Assembly: GCA_030263375.1 (NCBI GenBank)
Contig: SZOV01000023.1
Coordinates: forward strand, 1-35,832
DNA: 35,832 nucleotides
Direction: 5' to 3'
Origin: Deltaproteobacteria bacterium PRO3
GTDB lineage: Bacteria > UBA10199 > DSSB01
Position numbers and translations under genes: made by a program. The notes under the pieces are model-generated. The model did not search any database. It had not been told where the DNA came from and saw only the letters and a list, made by a program, of their open reading frames with translations. This document shows positions 1 through 11,600 of this stretch, one piece after another; position 1 is the first letter of the stretch, and every line of letters starts with the position of its first letter.

Positions 1-34
1 GTTTTTTAGAAAAAAAATAAAATACGTGTGATAG

Positions 35-160
35 ACGTGGCCTCTTCCGGCCTCCAGGAATGGGTCCTGTCCGGTCTGCACCCCCACCGTGCTCGCAAGC
101 TGCGCGCGGCGGGGGACCCCCGCCCGGCCACCCATTCCTGGAGGCCGGAAGAGGCCACGT
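35..160. repeat. Long inverted repeat with 31-bp perfect arms upstream of panC
   Basis: Bases 35-65 are the exact reverse complement of bases 130-160, a 31-bp perfect match. The 64-bp centre is itself GC-rich and self-complementary in places (a GGGGGACCCCC run at about 113-123). As RNA or single-stranded DNA this would form a very stable long hairpin. Bases 1-34 are A/T-rich and show no gene. The element ends about 10 bases before the panC ribosome-binding site. It could be a miniature mobile or REP-like element, or the terminator of a gene to the left of the window. I see no target-site duplication. Confidence 0.8.
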
Positions 161-181
161 ATTCTTATCTAGGAAGGCGAG

Positions 182-1021
182 ATGCGGCAAATCGAGTCGA
201 TTCGCGAGATGCAGGAGTGGAGCGCCGAACAGCGCGTCGCCGGGAAGCGACTTGCCCTGGTGCCGACGATGGGCTACCTCCACGAGGGGCACTTGAGCCT
301 CGTCGACGAGGCGCGGCGCCGCGCCGATCGGGTCGCGATGTCGATCTTCGTCAATCCGACCCAGTTCGGCCCCAACGAGGATTTTGAAAAATACCCGCGC
401 GACCTGCCCCGCGACCGCGCCCTGGCCGAGTCGCGCGGGGTGGACGTCCTCTTCGTCCCCGCCGCGGCCGAGATGTACCCGCCCGGCGACCAGACGGCCG
501 TCACCGTTTCCGAGCTGAGTCGCGGACTCTGCGGCGCCTTCCGCCCCGGCCACTTCCGCGGGGTCGCCACCGTCGTCGCCAAGCTCTTCCTCATCGCCCA
601 GCCCCACGTGGCGGTCTTCGGCGAGAAGGACTACCAGCAGCTGAAGATCATCCAGCGCATGGCGCGGGACCTGCACATACCGGTGGAGGTGGTGGGCCTG
701 CCCACCCTGCGGGAAAAGGAAGGTCTGGCGATGAGCTCCCGCAACGCCTACCTGGGCGAGGCCGAGCGGGCCGAGGCCTTGAACATCTCGCGCGCCATCG
801 CGGCGGCGCAGGACGCGGCGCAAGGCGGAGAGCGTCGGACCGCCTTGCTGCGCGAGCGGGCCTTGGCGGTGCTGGCGGAGGGAAAGAACACCATCGTCCA
901 GTACCTCGAGATCGTCGATGCGGAGACGCTCGAGCCGGTGGAGACCTTGGACAGACCTTCGCGAATTATTTTGGCTGTTTATTTAAACGGCAAACGCCTT
1001 ATCGACAACGGTCCGCTGTAG
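182..1021 (+). CDS. panC: Pantothenate synthetase (pantoate--beta-alanine ligase)
   Basis: This enzyme condenses pantoate with beta-alanine using ATP, through a pantoyl-adenylate intermediate. It is the last step of pantothenate (vitamin B5) synthesis and feeds coenzyme A; it acts in the cytoplasm. The 279 residues match the usual family length. Visible motifs are the nucleotide-binding PTMGYLHEGH (residues 28-37, with HIGH-type His34 and His37), FVNPTQF (56-62), VFGEKDYQQL (145-154) and the KMSKS-like MSSRN (184-188). The start is ATG at 182, four bases after a strong AGGAAGG Shine-Dalgarno at 171-177. The TAG stop lies inside a dispersed palindromic repeat, so the last codons may have been shaped by its insertion. 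No panB or panD is in view. Confidence 0.97.
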   Translation: MRQIESIREMQEWSAEQRVAGKRLALVPTMGYLHEGHLSLVDEARRRADRVAMSIFVNPTQFGPNEDFEKYPRDLPRDRALAESRGVDVLFVPAAAEMYPPGDQTAVTVSELSRGLCGAFRPGHFRGVATVVAKLFLIAQPHVAVFGEKDYQQLKIIQRMARDLHIPVEVVGLPTLREKEGLAMSSRNAYLGEAERAEALNISRAIAAAQDAAQGGERRTALLRERALAVLAEGKNTIVQYLEIVDAETLEPVETLDRPSRIILAVYLNGKRLIDNGPL

Positions 1022-1079
1022 GGGCGAACCTTGTGTTCGCCCCCGTGCAGGGACGGGCGAACACAAGGTTCGCCCCTAC
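1018..1079. repeat. Dispersed palindromic repeat, copy 1 (GGGGCGAACCTTGTG type)
   Basis: Bases 1018-1042 are the exact reverse complement of 1055-1079 (25 bp), separated by a 12-base loop. The same palindromic unit recurs at 31311-31413 with a longer, different loop. Two copies in one 36-kb window point to a genome-wide REP/MITE-like family. This copy overlaps the last codon and stop of panC and ends 14 bases before the downstream gene. It could also act as an RNA hairpin that terminates or stabilises the panC transcript. Confidence 0.9.
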
Positions 1080-1093
1080 TATCGGAATACAAT

Positions 1094-2395
1094 ATGCAAC
1101 CCGCCCCCATCCAAATCTTCACCGCCCGCCACCTCCTCCCCGTCGCGGGCGACACTCTCTCTCCCGGTGCCCTCGCGGCGCAGGCCGGCCGCATCCTCGA
1201 GGTCGGCTCCCCCGAGGCCTTGCGGCAAAAATTCCCCGCCGCCGCCGTCCGCGAATTTCCGCGCCATGTCCTGATGCCGGGTCTGGTCAACGTCCACGCC
1301 GACCTCTCGCTGACCCATTATGAGAAATACCCGCACCCCATGCCGGAGACGAAGGAGGGGCGCTTCCTCCTCATGGCCTGGCTGATCAACCGCTCGCGCT
1401 TCAAGGCCAAGCTGCCGATCCCCGACCAGCAGAAGGCGGTCGCCGACGGCCTGGAAATCGTCAAACGCTCCGGCACGACCACCTTGGGCGACGTCTGCCG
1501 CTTTCCCGTGGCGGTCCCCCTCTACGAGAAGTCCGGGCTGCGCGTCACGGTCCTGGCCGAGATCGAAAACCTCCAGCGCGCCACCGCCCAGGAGGAATTC
1601 GAGCAGGCCCTCGCCCTCATCGACGAGGTCGAGCACGGCGGCCATCCCCGGCTTAAGCCCGGCCTCGCGCCCTTCAGCGCCTTCACGATCTCGAAGAACC
1701 TGCTGCGGATCCTGGCCAACCACGCCCTGCAGATGAAGATTCCCTTCCACATCGTCGCCGCGCTCAGCTTCAGCGAGATGGAATTTTTCTACGACAGCCA
1801 GGGGGAGGTGACCTCGGTGCTCTTCAAGGAGGCCGGCTGGGGCGAGGAGCGCATCCCGCCGCCGCACCACATGACGCCGATCCAGTACCTCCACGAGATC
1901 GGGCTGCTCAAGGTCAAGCCGGCGATTGTCGGCGCCCTGCACCTGGGGCCGACCGACGGCGCCCTGCTCGGCAACGCGGAATGCCCGCGAGTCTTCGCGC
2001 CGCTGGCCTTCGAGAAGCTCCAAGTCGGCGAGGTTCCCTGGGAGAAGATTCTGAAAGACCGCGTCCCCTGGGCCCTCGGCACCTGGGGCCGCGCCGCCGG
2101 TTCCAGCCTCGACCTCTGGGACGAGATGCGCGCGGTCCTCTACCGTCTCGAGGGCCTCGCCGACCGCCAAGCCGCCGGCGACGCCATCCTGCGGGCCGCG
2201 ACCCTGGGCGGCGCCCGGGCCTTGGGGATGGAGTCCGAGATCGGCAGCCTCGAAAAAAACAAGCGGGCCGATTTCCTCGCCGTCGCCGCGCCGGAGTCGG
2301 AAGGGTCCCTCGCCGCCGACTTGATCCAGGGCGTGCGGCCTCACGACATCGCCGCCGCCTTCGTGGACGGCGTCGAGCTCTTCGCCCAACCATAA
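1094..2395 (+). CDS. Amidohydrolase-fold protein with missing metal ligands (probable pseudoenzyme)
   Basis: The 433-residue protein has the ends of the SsnA/TrzA/aminodeoxyfutalosine-deaminase group of amidohydrolases. It has an N-terminal beta domain, then MPGLVNVHADLSL (61-73) where the family has PGxxNxHxH. It ends with ATLGGARALGM and GSLEKNKRADFLAV. The catalytic metal sites look lost: HxH is H68-A-D70; the HxHxxE region reads H219-I-V221-A-A-L224; the HC position is Gly280; the LGTD aspartate is Trp331; and the usual HCPxSN reads ECPRVF at 296-301. The frame is open throughout, so it is not decaying. The ATG at 1094 is chosen because further upstream the frame runs into the palindromic repeat; the ribosome-binding site (GGA at 1084) is weak. 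It likely follows panC in the same transcript. Its function is unknown: a structural or regulatory role, or altered chemistry, are possible. Confidence 0.8.
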   Translation: MQPAPIQIFTARHLLPVAGDTLSPGALAAQAGRILEVGSPEALRQKFPAAAVREFPRHVLMPGLVNVHADLSLTHYEKYPHPMPETKEGRFLLMAWLINRSRFKAKLPIPDQQKAVADGLEIVKRSGTTTLGDVCRFPVAVPLYEKSGLRVTVLAEIENLQRATAQEEFEQALALIDEVEHGGHPRLKPGLAPFSAFTISKNLLRILANHALQMKIPFHIVAALSFSEMEFFYDSQGEVTSVLFKEAGWGEERIPPPHHMTPIQYLHEIGLLKVKPAIVGALHLGPTDGALLGNAECPRVFAPLAFEKLQVGEVPWEKILKDRVPWALGTWGRAAGSSLDLWDEMRAVLYRLEGLADRQAAGDAILRAATLGGARALGMESEIGSLEKNKRADFLAVAAPESEGSLAADLIQGVRPHDIAAAFVDGVELFAQP

Positions 2396-2472
2396 TATAG
2401 CGCCCCATCCCGTAATTCGATGGACCTGTGTCGCGATATCTGCGAGACGGCGTCCGCCCGCTCCGTGTGGCG

Positions 2473-2498
2473 CAACTTTTCCGAAAGGACCGCGATAA
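2473..2498 (+). promoter_or_regulatory. Alternative-sigma-like promoter of giant gene 1
   Basis: CAACTTTT (2473-2480), 11 bases, then GCGATAA (2492-2498). The same two boxes with the same 11-base gap lie upstream of the other two giant genes (13140-13165 and 22711-22736). The downstream box resembles the -10 GCCGATAA of sigma-28 (FliA) promoters, and GCAACTTT-N11-CGCGATAA gives that class's spacing. An ECF-type reading, with AAC-T in the -35 box, fits equally well. The box ends 124 bases before the start codon, leaving a long leader. The sigma class is an inference; the conservation is seen directly. Confidence 0.65.
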
Positions 2499-2538
2499 GC
2501 CCTGGAGTAGGGTGAGTGGAGGTAAGCTAGGAATTCAC

Positions 2539-2580
2539 AACGATTATTCCCGTTTAGGCCGAGGCACACGGTCTAGACCG
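2539..2580 (+). promoter_or_regulatory. Leader element shared with giant gene 2
   Basis: The stretch reads AACG-N8-CGTTTAGG, three bases, AGGCACA, then C-GGTC-TA. The leader of giant gene 2 has the same order at 13171-13212 with one or two single-base shifts. It ends in a perfect 12-bp palindrome CGGTCTAGACCG (2569-2580). It could be an operator or an RNA structure in the untranslated leader. No clear copy is seen before giant gene 3. Confidence 0.45.
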
Positions 2581-2622
2581 CGCGGGTGACTGCGCAAGGG
2601 ACCTCTACTTTGGGGGCACTAG

Positions 2623-5600
2623 GTGAGCGGACCGACATCATTCCGTCTATCTCAGGAGACCTTTGAGCTTCTGAAGAAAAACCGCGACTTCTACGAGTCG
2701 CTGTTCGACCTTCAGAAGAAGAAGGAATCTCCCTTACTTCCGAAAGCGACCGACGCCGAGTCCCGGACCGAGGCCAAGGTCCGCGACAACGGCGACGTCG
2801 AGGTCTCCCTCGTCCTGCCCGTCGACGACGACGGCGATGCGTCGAACGGCCGCCTCTACGTCCGCGACACCTTCGTCTTCGACGCCTCCGAGCGCGTCCT
2901 TAAGTCCTACCAGCGCAGCTTCGAGCACCACGGCAAGGGCGGCGACGAATGGAAAGGCTGGCTCGCCAAGTACCAGGGCCTGCCCGACAGCGCGGGGCGC
3001 GGGGCGGCCGACCCGGTCGTGCAGAAATTCGCCCACCGCGTGGCGCGCAGCTACGGCCGCGCCCTCGTCGACGACGCCGCGAACACCCTGCCCGAGATCA
3101 AGGCCGCCTTCGAAAAGGAGCGCCGCCTGCTCAAGACGACCAACCAGCAGGTGCTCGATCTCAACGCGGGCCTCGAGTTCAAGATCAAGGACAAGCTCAA
3201 TTTCTACAACCTCGCCTGGCGCGACGGAAAGGTAGAGGTCACCCTCCAGCTCTCCGTCGACGACGACGCCGACCAAGCGAACGGCCGTATCCTGTTGCGC
3301 GACAAGTTCACGTTGGACGACGAGACCTTGGCCTTCGAGGGCCATGAGCGCACGTGGAAGCTGGCGCCGGGCTCCGAGGGCGACGCCCGCCTGCAGGCCG
3401 TTCTGAAAAAATTGCAAGCCGGCGCCAAGCCGCCCTCCGAGGAGGCCGAGGCCTTCGTTCAAGCGTTGCTGCCCGCGATTCTGCCCAAGGGCGAGCCGGA
3501 CGGCTCCGCGGTCCTGGCCCTGCTCGGGGCGGGCAAGACGCTGCCCAAGGATTACCGCTCGCCCTTCGCCAGGCGCGGGCAAGGCGACCCGGAGGGCTTG
3601 AAGGCCGCCGCGCAGTCCTCGCTGGAGGCGATGTACGTCGTCGCCCAAGAGCAGGTGATGAAGCGCTACGACGAGAGTCAGGGCTGGCTGCACTTCGGGG
3701 GCTCCGTCGACCAGGTCAAGGAAAAGGGCCTCATCGAGGGACTGTTCCAAAAGGCCAAGGCCGCCTCGGAGAAGAATCCCGGCGTGAGTCCCTTCGCGCT
3801 CTTCCATAAATTGGAGCTGAGCGCCGAAGAGACGGTGCTGCGCGACCGCCTGCTGGGCGACAAGCTGATGCAGGAATTCGACGCCCTGGCCCACGAGTCC
3901 GACGCCGCGCTGCGCGGCAAGTCTCTCGCCATTTTGGCCCAGCAGAAGCTCTTGATCGACGCGGGGATGGGCGAGTCGGCGATGTTTCTCGCCGAGCAGC
4001 TCAAGAAGGATCCGGCGACGCAAAGGGTCGGCGAAGACATCCTCGCCATCGTCCAGGGCAAGGGGGATTTCGGCCAAAAGGTCGGCTACGTCCTGCCTCT
4101 GTTCTGCAAAGAGGTCTCCAAGCCCTCGATGCTGCTCGGCATGGCCGCTGCGCCCTTCATGGGCACGGCCTTCGAGTTGGGCGGCCTTAAATTGGCGGCC
4201 TGGGCCTACGACGCGAAGAAGATCTCCGACATCGGCCGCGGCGCCAAGCTGGGCGCGGCCGTCCTCGGGATGACCGGCGAGGCCGTTGGCTTCACCGCCA
4301 TCCACCGCGGCTTCGAGCGGATGCATCACGGCGGCGACAAGGCCTGGAACGGCGCCTGGCAAGAGATCGTCTCGGCGACTTTGATGTTCGGCGGCATGCG
4401 CCTCACCCACGGCATGACCGGCCTGGCGACCGCCCGCATGGCGGAGGGCGCCTGGGGTGCCAAGCTCGGCTATCGCTTCGGCGAGGGCCAATTCGCGGGG
4501 GCCTTGGGCCGCTCGCCGACCGGCCGCTTCTTCTTCGACGGCGCGGCCCACGCGGCCGGCAAGGGCATCCCGACCCTCACCACCTCCGGCAAGGCCCTGA
4601 GCGGCACGATGAACCACCTGGGCGGCATCCTCACGATGCAGGCCAGCGGCGCGCTGAGCCGCAAGCTGGGCCTCATGCCCGAGAACAATCAGAGCTTCGG
4701 CGCCAATTTCTTCGACGCGACCGTCATGTACGCCCAGGCGATGGTCGGCTCGCACGCGGCCAACTTGGCGAGCGGCGGGTCCCTGCACCGGAATTTGGGC
4801 GCCTTCAAGATGGGCGTGGAAAACCTGAAGAAGGGCATTCCCGTGACGCCGCCGGCGCCTCCGGCCGCGCCGGATCCCGCGACTCAGGCCAAGCCCGATC
4901 CCGCGCAGGCGCCCGCAACGCCGCCGCCGGTCGATCCCAACGCCGCCGCGTCCCCGGCCCCCGCGCCGGCCGCCAAGAAACCAGGACTGGCCGAACGCCT
5001 GCGCGCCCGCTTCGCGAAGACCGCGCCCGAGGCCAAGGCCCCGACGCCGACCGCGGACCCCGCCGTGGCGCCCGCCGATCCCGGCGCGGCCCCCGTCGAG
5101 GCCAAGAAGCCCTCGCTGCTCGATCGCCTCCTGGCCGGTCGCGAGGGGAAGACCAAGACCGTCCTCGAGGCGGCCCGCGAGTGGGTCGGAAATCTTTCTC
5201 CCTCCAAGGTAAAGGCCCTCGAGGCCGAGCTGGCCAAGCTGCGCGCCGAGAAGGCGACGATGGAAGGCGAGAAGACGGCCAAGGAAGCGTCGCTGGGCGA
5301 GCTGCAAAAACAATTCGACGCCTTGAAGACCGAGCAGGAGGCGGCTCGCGCCGAGGTCGAGGCCAAGGCTCAAGAAATTCAGGGCCTCAAAGACCAGTTG
5401 ACCCAAGTCGAGGGGCAAAAGACCGCCGCCGACAACTTGGTTGCGGAAAAGGCGCAGGCACTGGGTGAAGCGGAAGCCCGTCTGAAAGATCTCGAGGCCC
5501 AGAAGGCCGAGGCGGAGCAGAAGCTTCGGGATTACCAAGAGCAGGCCGAACTCTCCGAGCTGGACCTGGGCGTCGGAAGCCTCGAGCAGCAGATCCAAGC

Positions 5601-8600
5601 GCACAAGGCCGAGCTGGGCAAGCTGCGCAAGGAGAAGCAGGAGGCCGAGGTCCAGGCCGGCGCGCATCGATTGGCGGCCGACGAATTGCACCGTCGCCTG
5701 ACCGAGGCCGAGACCGAGCTCGAGCGCCGTAAGCATGTGGACGAAGCCCTGAAGGAGTCTGAGGCGAGCGCTGCAGCGCTCGGAGAAAAAATCGCCGAGC
5801 TGAAAGGTTCACTGGAGGATCTGCAGAGGCAAGTGGGCGCCCTCTCCGCGAAGGACGAAGGGGCCACGCGCCTGACCACCGAGCAGGCCCAGAGGATCGC
5901 CGAGCTCGCGGGCCTCAAGACCGAGCTCGAAGGCAAGCTCAAGCAGGCCCTCGAGGATATCGCCGGCCTCCGCAAGACAGTCGGCGATCGCGAGGCCGAG
6001 CTTAACGCCTTGAACGACCGTCATGAAGACGCCCAGGCCCAACTGAGGTCGGCCAGTCACCGGATCGAGCAGCAGGAACGTTCGCTGGGCCAGCTCGGCA
6101 AGGCGAAAGAGGCGCTCGAGACGCAAAAGACGGAGCTTGAGCAAGCCTTGGCCGCGGAGGCCGGCAACAAGACCGAGCTCCAACGGCAGCTCGACGAGAC
6201 CGTCGCCAAGCTCAAGGAGACCAACCGTGAGCTCGGCTCGGTCAAACACGATCTGGAGATCAGCAAGGCCGGAAAGAAGGCGGCCCAAGAAGAGTCCGCC
6301 CGCCTGCGCGAAAGCATGGAAAAGGCCGCCCAGGCCCGCGAAAAAAGCGAAGGCGAGCTGCGGCAAGGACTCCGCGATTTGGAGACCCGGCTGCGCGAAC
6401 AAGGCCTTCAGCTGGAGGCCTCCCAAAAGGAGGCCGCCGAGATCGGCGCGCGCCTGGCGGAGCAGACCCAACGCGCCGAGGCGGCCGAGGGCCGGGAGGC
6501 CGCGCTCCAGCAACAGCACTCCGAGTTGCAAAAGCAGCATGAGACCACTCAGACGGAGCTGGGCAAGGCCCAGAGGAAGATCGACACCCTGACCCGCGAG
6601 GTCGAAGCCAAAAAGGCCGAAATCGAGCGGCACAAGACCAGCATCGGCACCTACCAAAAACAGATCGAGGGTCTTCGCGCCAAGAAGGGCGAGCTGGACG
6701 AGTCTTTGCGTCAGCTGCGCGTCGAACATACCTTGAAGCTGAAGGAATTGGAGACCGTCCAGAAAGAGTTGGCGGCGGAGAAGGCCAAGGAACCCGAGGT
6801 GGTCCGCGATATCAACGCCGAGCTCGAGCTGGAGGCCCGCATCGAGGAGCTCACGACCGAAAAGACCCAGCGCGACCAACGGCTCGCCGAGCTGGAAGGC
6901 GCCAAATCGGGCCTCGAGGCCAAGGTCTCCGAGCTGGAAGGCGCCAAAAAAGAGTTGGAGAAGCAGCTGCGCTCCAAGGAGGTCGACCTCGAGATCGCCC
7001 AAGGCGCCGCCAAGTCCGCCAACGAAGACCTGCAGACCCTCCGCGACCGTTCGGCCGCCGAGGAGACCCGCCTGAAGAAGTCCCTCGACGAATGGCGCCA
7101 TCGCGCCACGGAGGCGGAGGCCGGCAAGGCCAACGCCGAGGCGAGGATCCAAGAGCTCGACCGCGCCATCACGGAGAAGCGCGGCCGCATCGAGACCCTG
7201 GAGCGGAATTTAGAGGCCAAGATCGCGGAGTTGAAGGCCAGTGAGGGCGCGCGCAAGGTCTTGGAGGGCGATGTCGCCAAGTTGGAGCGGGAACTCGAGG
7301 CGCAAAAGGGCCTGCTGGAGTCCAAGAAGGCAGAGTTGGAGGGCGTTCAACGCGAACTCGGCGAGCGCATCGCCAAGCTCGAGAAAGAGAAGGGCGCTCA
7401 CGAGAAGACGATCGCCGATCAAGTCGCGGAAATGGGCCGCCTCAACGCGGAAATCACCTCCGTCACCGGACGTCTCGCCGGGGTCGAAGCGGCCATGGCC
7501 GAGGCCAAGGCCGCCGCGTTGCGGGATATCTCCGCCTTGGAGGGTGAAAAGGCGCAACTCAGTTTGGAGCTTCAGGCGAAGCAGGCCGAGCTCCGCCAAA
7601 AGGACAGCGAGCTGATCAACACCCGCGCCCGCGTCGAAGAGCTTGAGGGAGATCTCCAAGGTGCCAGAACCACCGCTGAGAAAGCCAGACGGGATTTCGA
7701 GACGGAAAAGGCCGGCTTGGAGGAGAAGATCGCGGCGCAAGAGGCGGCCTTGGCCGAGGGTCGGACCGCCTTGCAGACCGCCCAGGGCGAGGCCAAAGGC
7801 CTCCGCCAGGACTTGGAGGTCGCGAACCAGGCGCTGGCCAAGGAAAAGGCGGCCGCCAAGGAATGGAAGCAGAAGTTCGAGGGCCTGGAGGCGACCAGCA
7901 AGGCCGAGGCCAAGCGCCTGCGCGGCGAAGCGGAGGAGCTGCGTCGACATGAGGGTCTGGCGGCGCAAAGGGCCGCCGAGATGGTCGCCAGGGTGGAATC
8001 CCTCGATGCCGCCCTGACGGAGCTGAGGGGCCAAAAGGAGTCTCTGGAAACGGATTTGAGCGGCAAGCTGAGCGTCGCCGAGCAAAAGGCCGCCCGCGAG
8101 GAGGGCCGCGCCAGTCAGGCCGTGGCCGATCTCGCCCGCGCCAAGGCTGAACACACCGCCGAAGCGGAGCGCCTGCGCCTGGAGGCTGCGGAGAAGGGCG
8201 GACAAGCCGCCCTCGCCGAGGCGAAGGCCAAGGAGCACGAGGCCGCGCTCGAGACGGAGCGCGCCAAGATCCGCCAACTGGAAGGCGATCTCGCCGCCGC
8301 GAAGGCCGAGGCCGAGGCTCTCTTGGCGCCGGCCAGCCTGCGTGCCGAGGCCGAGCAAAAGGCCCAAGACGCAGCCCGCCGCGCTGCGCGGCTGCAAGAG
8401 GAGTTGACCGCCGCCGAACAGGGTAAGCTCGCCGCCGAGCGGCGCGTCGCGGCCCTCGAGAAGGAATTGGAGGCCCTGCGCAGCACGACCGAGGCCGAAG
8501 CCGAGACGCATCGCACCGAGGCCGCCGGACTGAGATCCCGCGCCGAGGCCGCGGAGGCGCGGGCTAAGGCCGCCGAGGGTCGCATCGCCGCCGCCGAGGC

Positions 8601-11600
8601 CGAGGCGGAGGCCGCCCGCATCGAGGCCGCCGCCCTGAGCTCCGACGCGAGTGGCAGGTCCGAGGCCGAGGCGGGCCTGCGCCGCCTCAACGAGGAGATC
8701 GCCGGCCTCAAGGAGATGGTGAAAGAGGCCGAGCAGCGCGCCGCCGACGCGGACCGCCGCGCTGCCGAGTTCGAGGGAGCCCTGACCGCCTCCGAGCAGA
8801 GCGCGGCCGAGTCTGCGCGCCAAGTCGAGGAGCTCCGGGCCCAGAAGACCGCGGTTGATAAAGAGCTAAAAGAACTCAAACCCAAGTTAGAGAAGGCCGA
8901 ACGGGAATTGACCGATGCCAAGACCAAGCGCAAGGAGGCCGAGGGCGAGCTGCTCGGCGCGCGGAGCCGCGCCGCCGAGCTGGAGGGCCAGCTGGCCGTC
9001 AAGCAGGGCGAGGTCGAAGCCAAGGCGAAGGAGTTGCAGGCGGCCCAGGACCAAGTCGGGAAGATATGGTCCGAGAGCCAAGAGGCCGGACGTCAAGCCC
9101 AGAAGAAGATCGGCGAGCTGGAGCGGGAGTTGACTACCCTGCGCAACGCCAAGGAAGGCTTCGACGAACAGATTCAGATCGAGCAAGAGCGGGTCCGCGA
9201 AGTGGAACAGACCCTCGAGCTGTTGGTGGCGGGCGAGGAGGCCCTCCGCCAAGAGGTCGCCACCCTCAAGGGAGAACGCGACACCGCCAACCTGCGTGCC
9301 GCAGGTATCGAGCGGACCCTGTCCCAAAAACAGGCCGAGATCGAAGGGCTCAACGTCGCGCTCGAAAACGAGCAATTCATGGGCTTCCGCAGCCCGCACG
9401 AATTGTTCGGCGGCGCCGACCCTCGGGCGCAGCGCGTCGAGACCCGCCTTCAGGGCACGGCTCTCCTCGGTGATGCCCAAGGTCGCGTGATCGGCGAGGC
9501 CCACCTCATCGCCGGCGGCGAGGAAGGCATGATGAAGCTCGCCTTCACCGACGGCTCCCGTGCCTCCGGACGCACCTCGATTGGCAATGTGCCGAACGGC
9601 GGCAACGGCCGGCGCAAGTTCCAGGGAGACAGCATTTACATGGGCCGTTTCCTCCTCCCCGACGGGACCGAGGTGAAGGTCCTGGCCGGCGCAGACGGCG
9701 CCGGAGGGGAAGGCGGACCGGGTGCGGACGCCGTCGCCTCCAGCGCCTTCCTGCAGGGCGTGCACGCTCGGGTGGCCGAGGCCGCCCGCGAGGGCAAGGT
9801 CGCCACGGCCAAGGAGATCTTCGAGGCCGGTGTGGCGGCGGTGGAGCTGCAACGCAACCAGGCGGACCGCAATCCTCCCGGCCAAAAGGGCATGAGGACC
9901 GCCACCGGCGCCGGCGCGGTGATCGTCGTCGTCGGCAACGAGGCGATGGTAGCCAGCGTGGGGGATGCGACGGTGTTTTTGGCTCGGCCGAACGCCGAGG
10001 GGAGCTACGACATCCTCGGTTACTCGAACGTCGACGGGGTTCCTCTACCCGACGGCCAAGGGGGGTGGATATACAACCAGATCGCCCGCGGCATTCACCA
10101 ATACGAGCCCAGCCTCTACCGCGTGACGGATCTGCAGCCCGGCGACCGTTTTCTCATCGCCAGCGACGGCTTTCACGAAAACACCTCGGGCGGCCCCTAC
10201 AAGCAGCACGGCTCGCGGGACTCGCGGCAGTACCACGGATTTCGCCCTCCGACCCAAGAGACTTTCGCGGCCCTGCGCGGCGGCTTGAAGGCAACTCGCG
10301 GCCGAGTTGATTCGGCTTCCCTCCTGCACGACCTCGCGATCGAGAACATCCGCCAGCCCGGCCGTTTGGTGACCCTTGAAGGCGAGCCGATCCAGCTTCC
10401 GCAGCACGTGGACAAAGACAACATCTTCGTCCTCGACTACGAGCACGGCAAGGCGCCGGCGAGTCGCTACGAAATACCGATCAATTATTCGCCGCTCGAG
10501 CCGGTGCCGACCGCCGAGCAGATCCTCGCCGCCGAGGCCGCGGCGGAGCGCAGCACCGCGAAGGGCTTCAAGGTCCCGGCGACGCCTCCCGGCAGCGATC
10601 CCAACTACCAGCCGCGGATCAGTGACCGGACCATCGCCGACTTCCACTTGAAATACGTCGAGGACATCGCGAAGCTCTATGGATCCGCCTCCGAGCAGGC
10701 CTCCCAGCGGATCTTGAAACTTTACCTGACCTTCCCCGAGATCGAGGAGGTCTTCAATCCCAGCCTCCTGGCCCGCGCCGAGGACCTGAAGCTGCAGGGC
10801 GACCTCTTCGACGCCGCGAAAAAGCGGATCGAAGCGCGCCAAGACCTGGGCGAGAATATCCTGAAGGCCGCGGCGGCCGAGCTGGAGAAGATCAAGGGTA
10901 TCCATCGCCCCTTCGAGGTCCCGCAGGCGGCCGAGGTGGAACGGATCCTGGGCGCCCATCGAACCCTCCTGGAGCGCATCTTCGGGGATGGCGCCGCGGA
11001 GGCGGCCACGGTCTACGCCGGCATCTTAAAAAACCTGCCCCAGGTGGAAGCCGCTCTGGGACCGGCGGAGTTGGCGAAGCTGGAGCCAGCCGATTTTGAA
11101 AAATTCTACAAGCGCAAGCTTCGTCCCGGACTGCACCGCGACAAGCACCGCTACAACGAGGGTACGGCCGCCGACGCGGCCTTCACCGCGGCGGAAAAGC
11201 TGAGCGAGCTGCACAAGAACGCCGCGGACTATCGCCAGGCGAGCGGTTGGACCAGCGCCAAAGCGATCGAGACCGGCCTGCGCGAATGGCCTCTTGACAC
11301 GGCCACCGAGTATGTCGTCGGCAAGAACGGCGGGGCCAATATCCGCATCCCCGACAACGGCGTCTCCCGCCGACATTTCAAGATCTACGCCCGCGTCAAC
11401 CGCTGGGTGGTGGAGGACGTCGGCAGCACCTACGGCACCTTCGTCAACGGCCAGCAGGTCCAGACCGCCCAGCTCAAGCACGGCGACCGCATCCAGGTCG
11501 GCGTCGACGTCGAGCTGCAGGTGCAGATCGACGGTCCGAGCGGCGCGGCCCGCTTGGTCGAATTGCCGAAGAAGCCCGGCGCAGGCCTGCCGGGACAGCC

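Noticed and set aside
1031-1093. Upstream extension of the amidohydrolase from a TTG at 1031
   Set aside because: The extra 21 residues would be encoded by the palindromic repeat and have no family resemblance; the ATG at 1094 starts the beta domain properly.
2734-5736. A 1000-codon minus-strand open frame opposite giant gene 1, and several similar ones (for example 7210-8823, 11026-12429 and 24297-27365)
   Set aside because: They arise because codons such as GAG, AAG, CTC and GCC rarely read as stops in the reverse frames. None has motifs or a ribosome-binding site.
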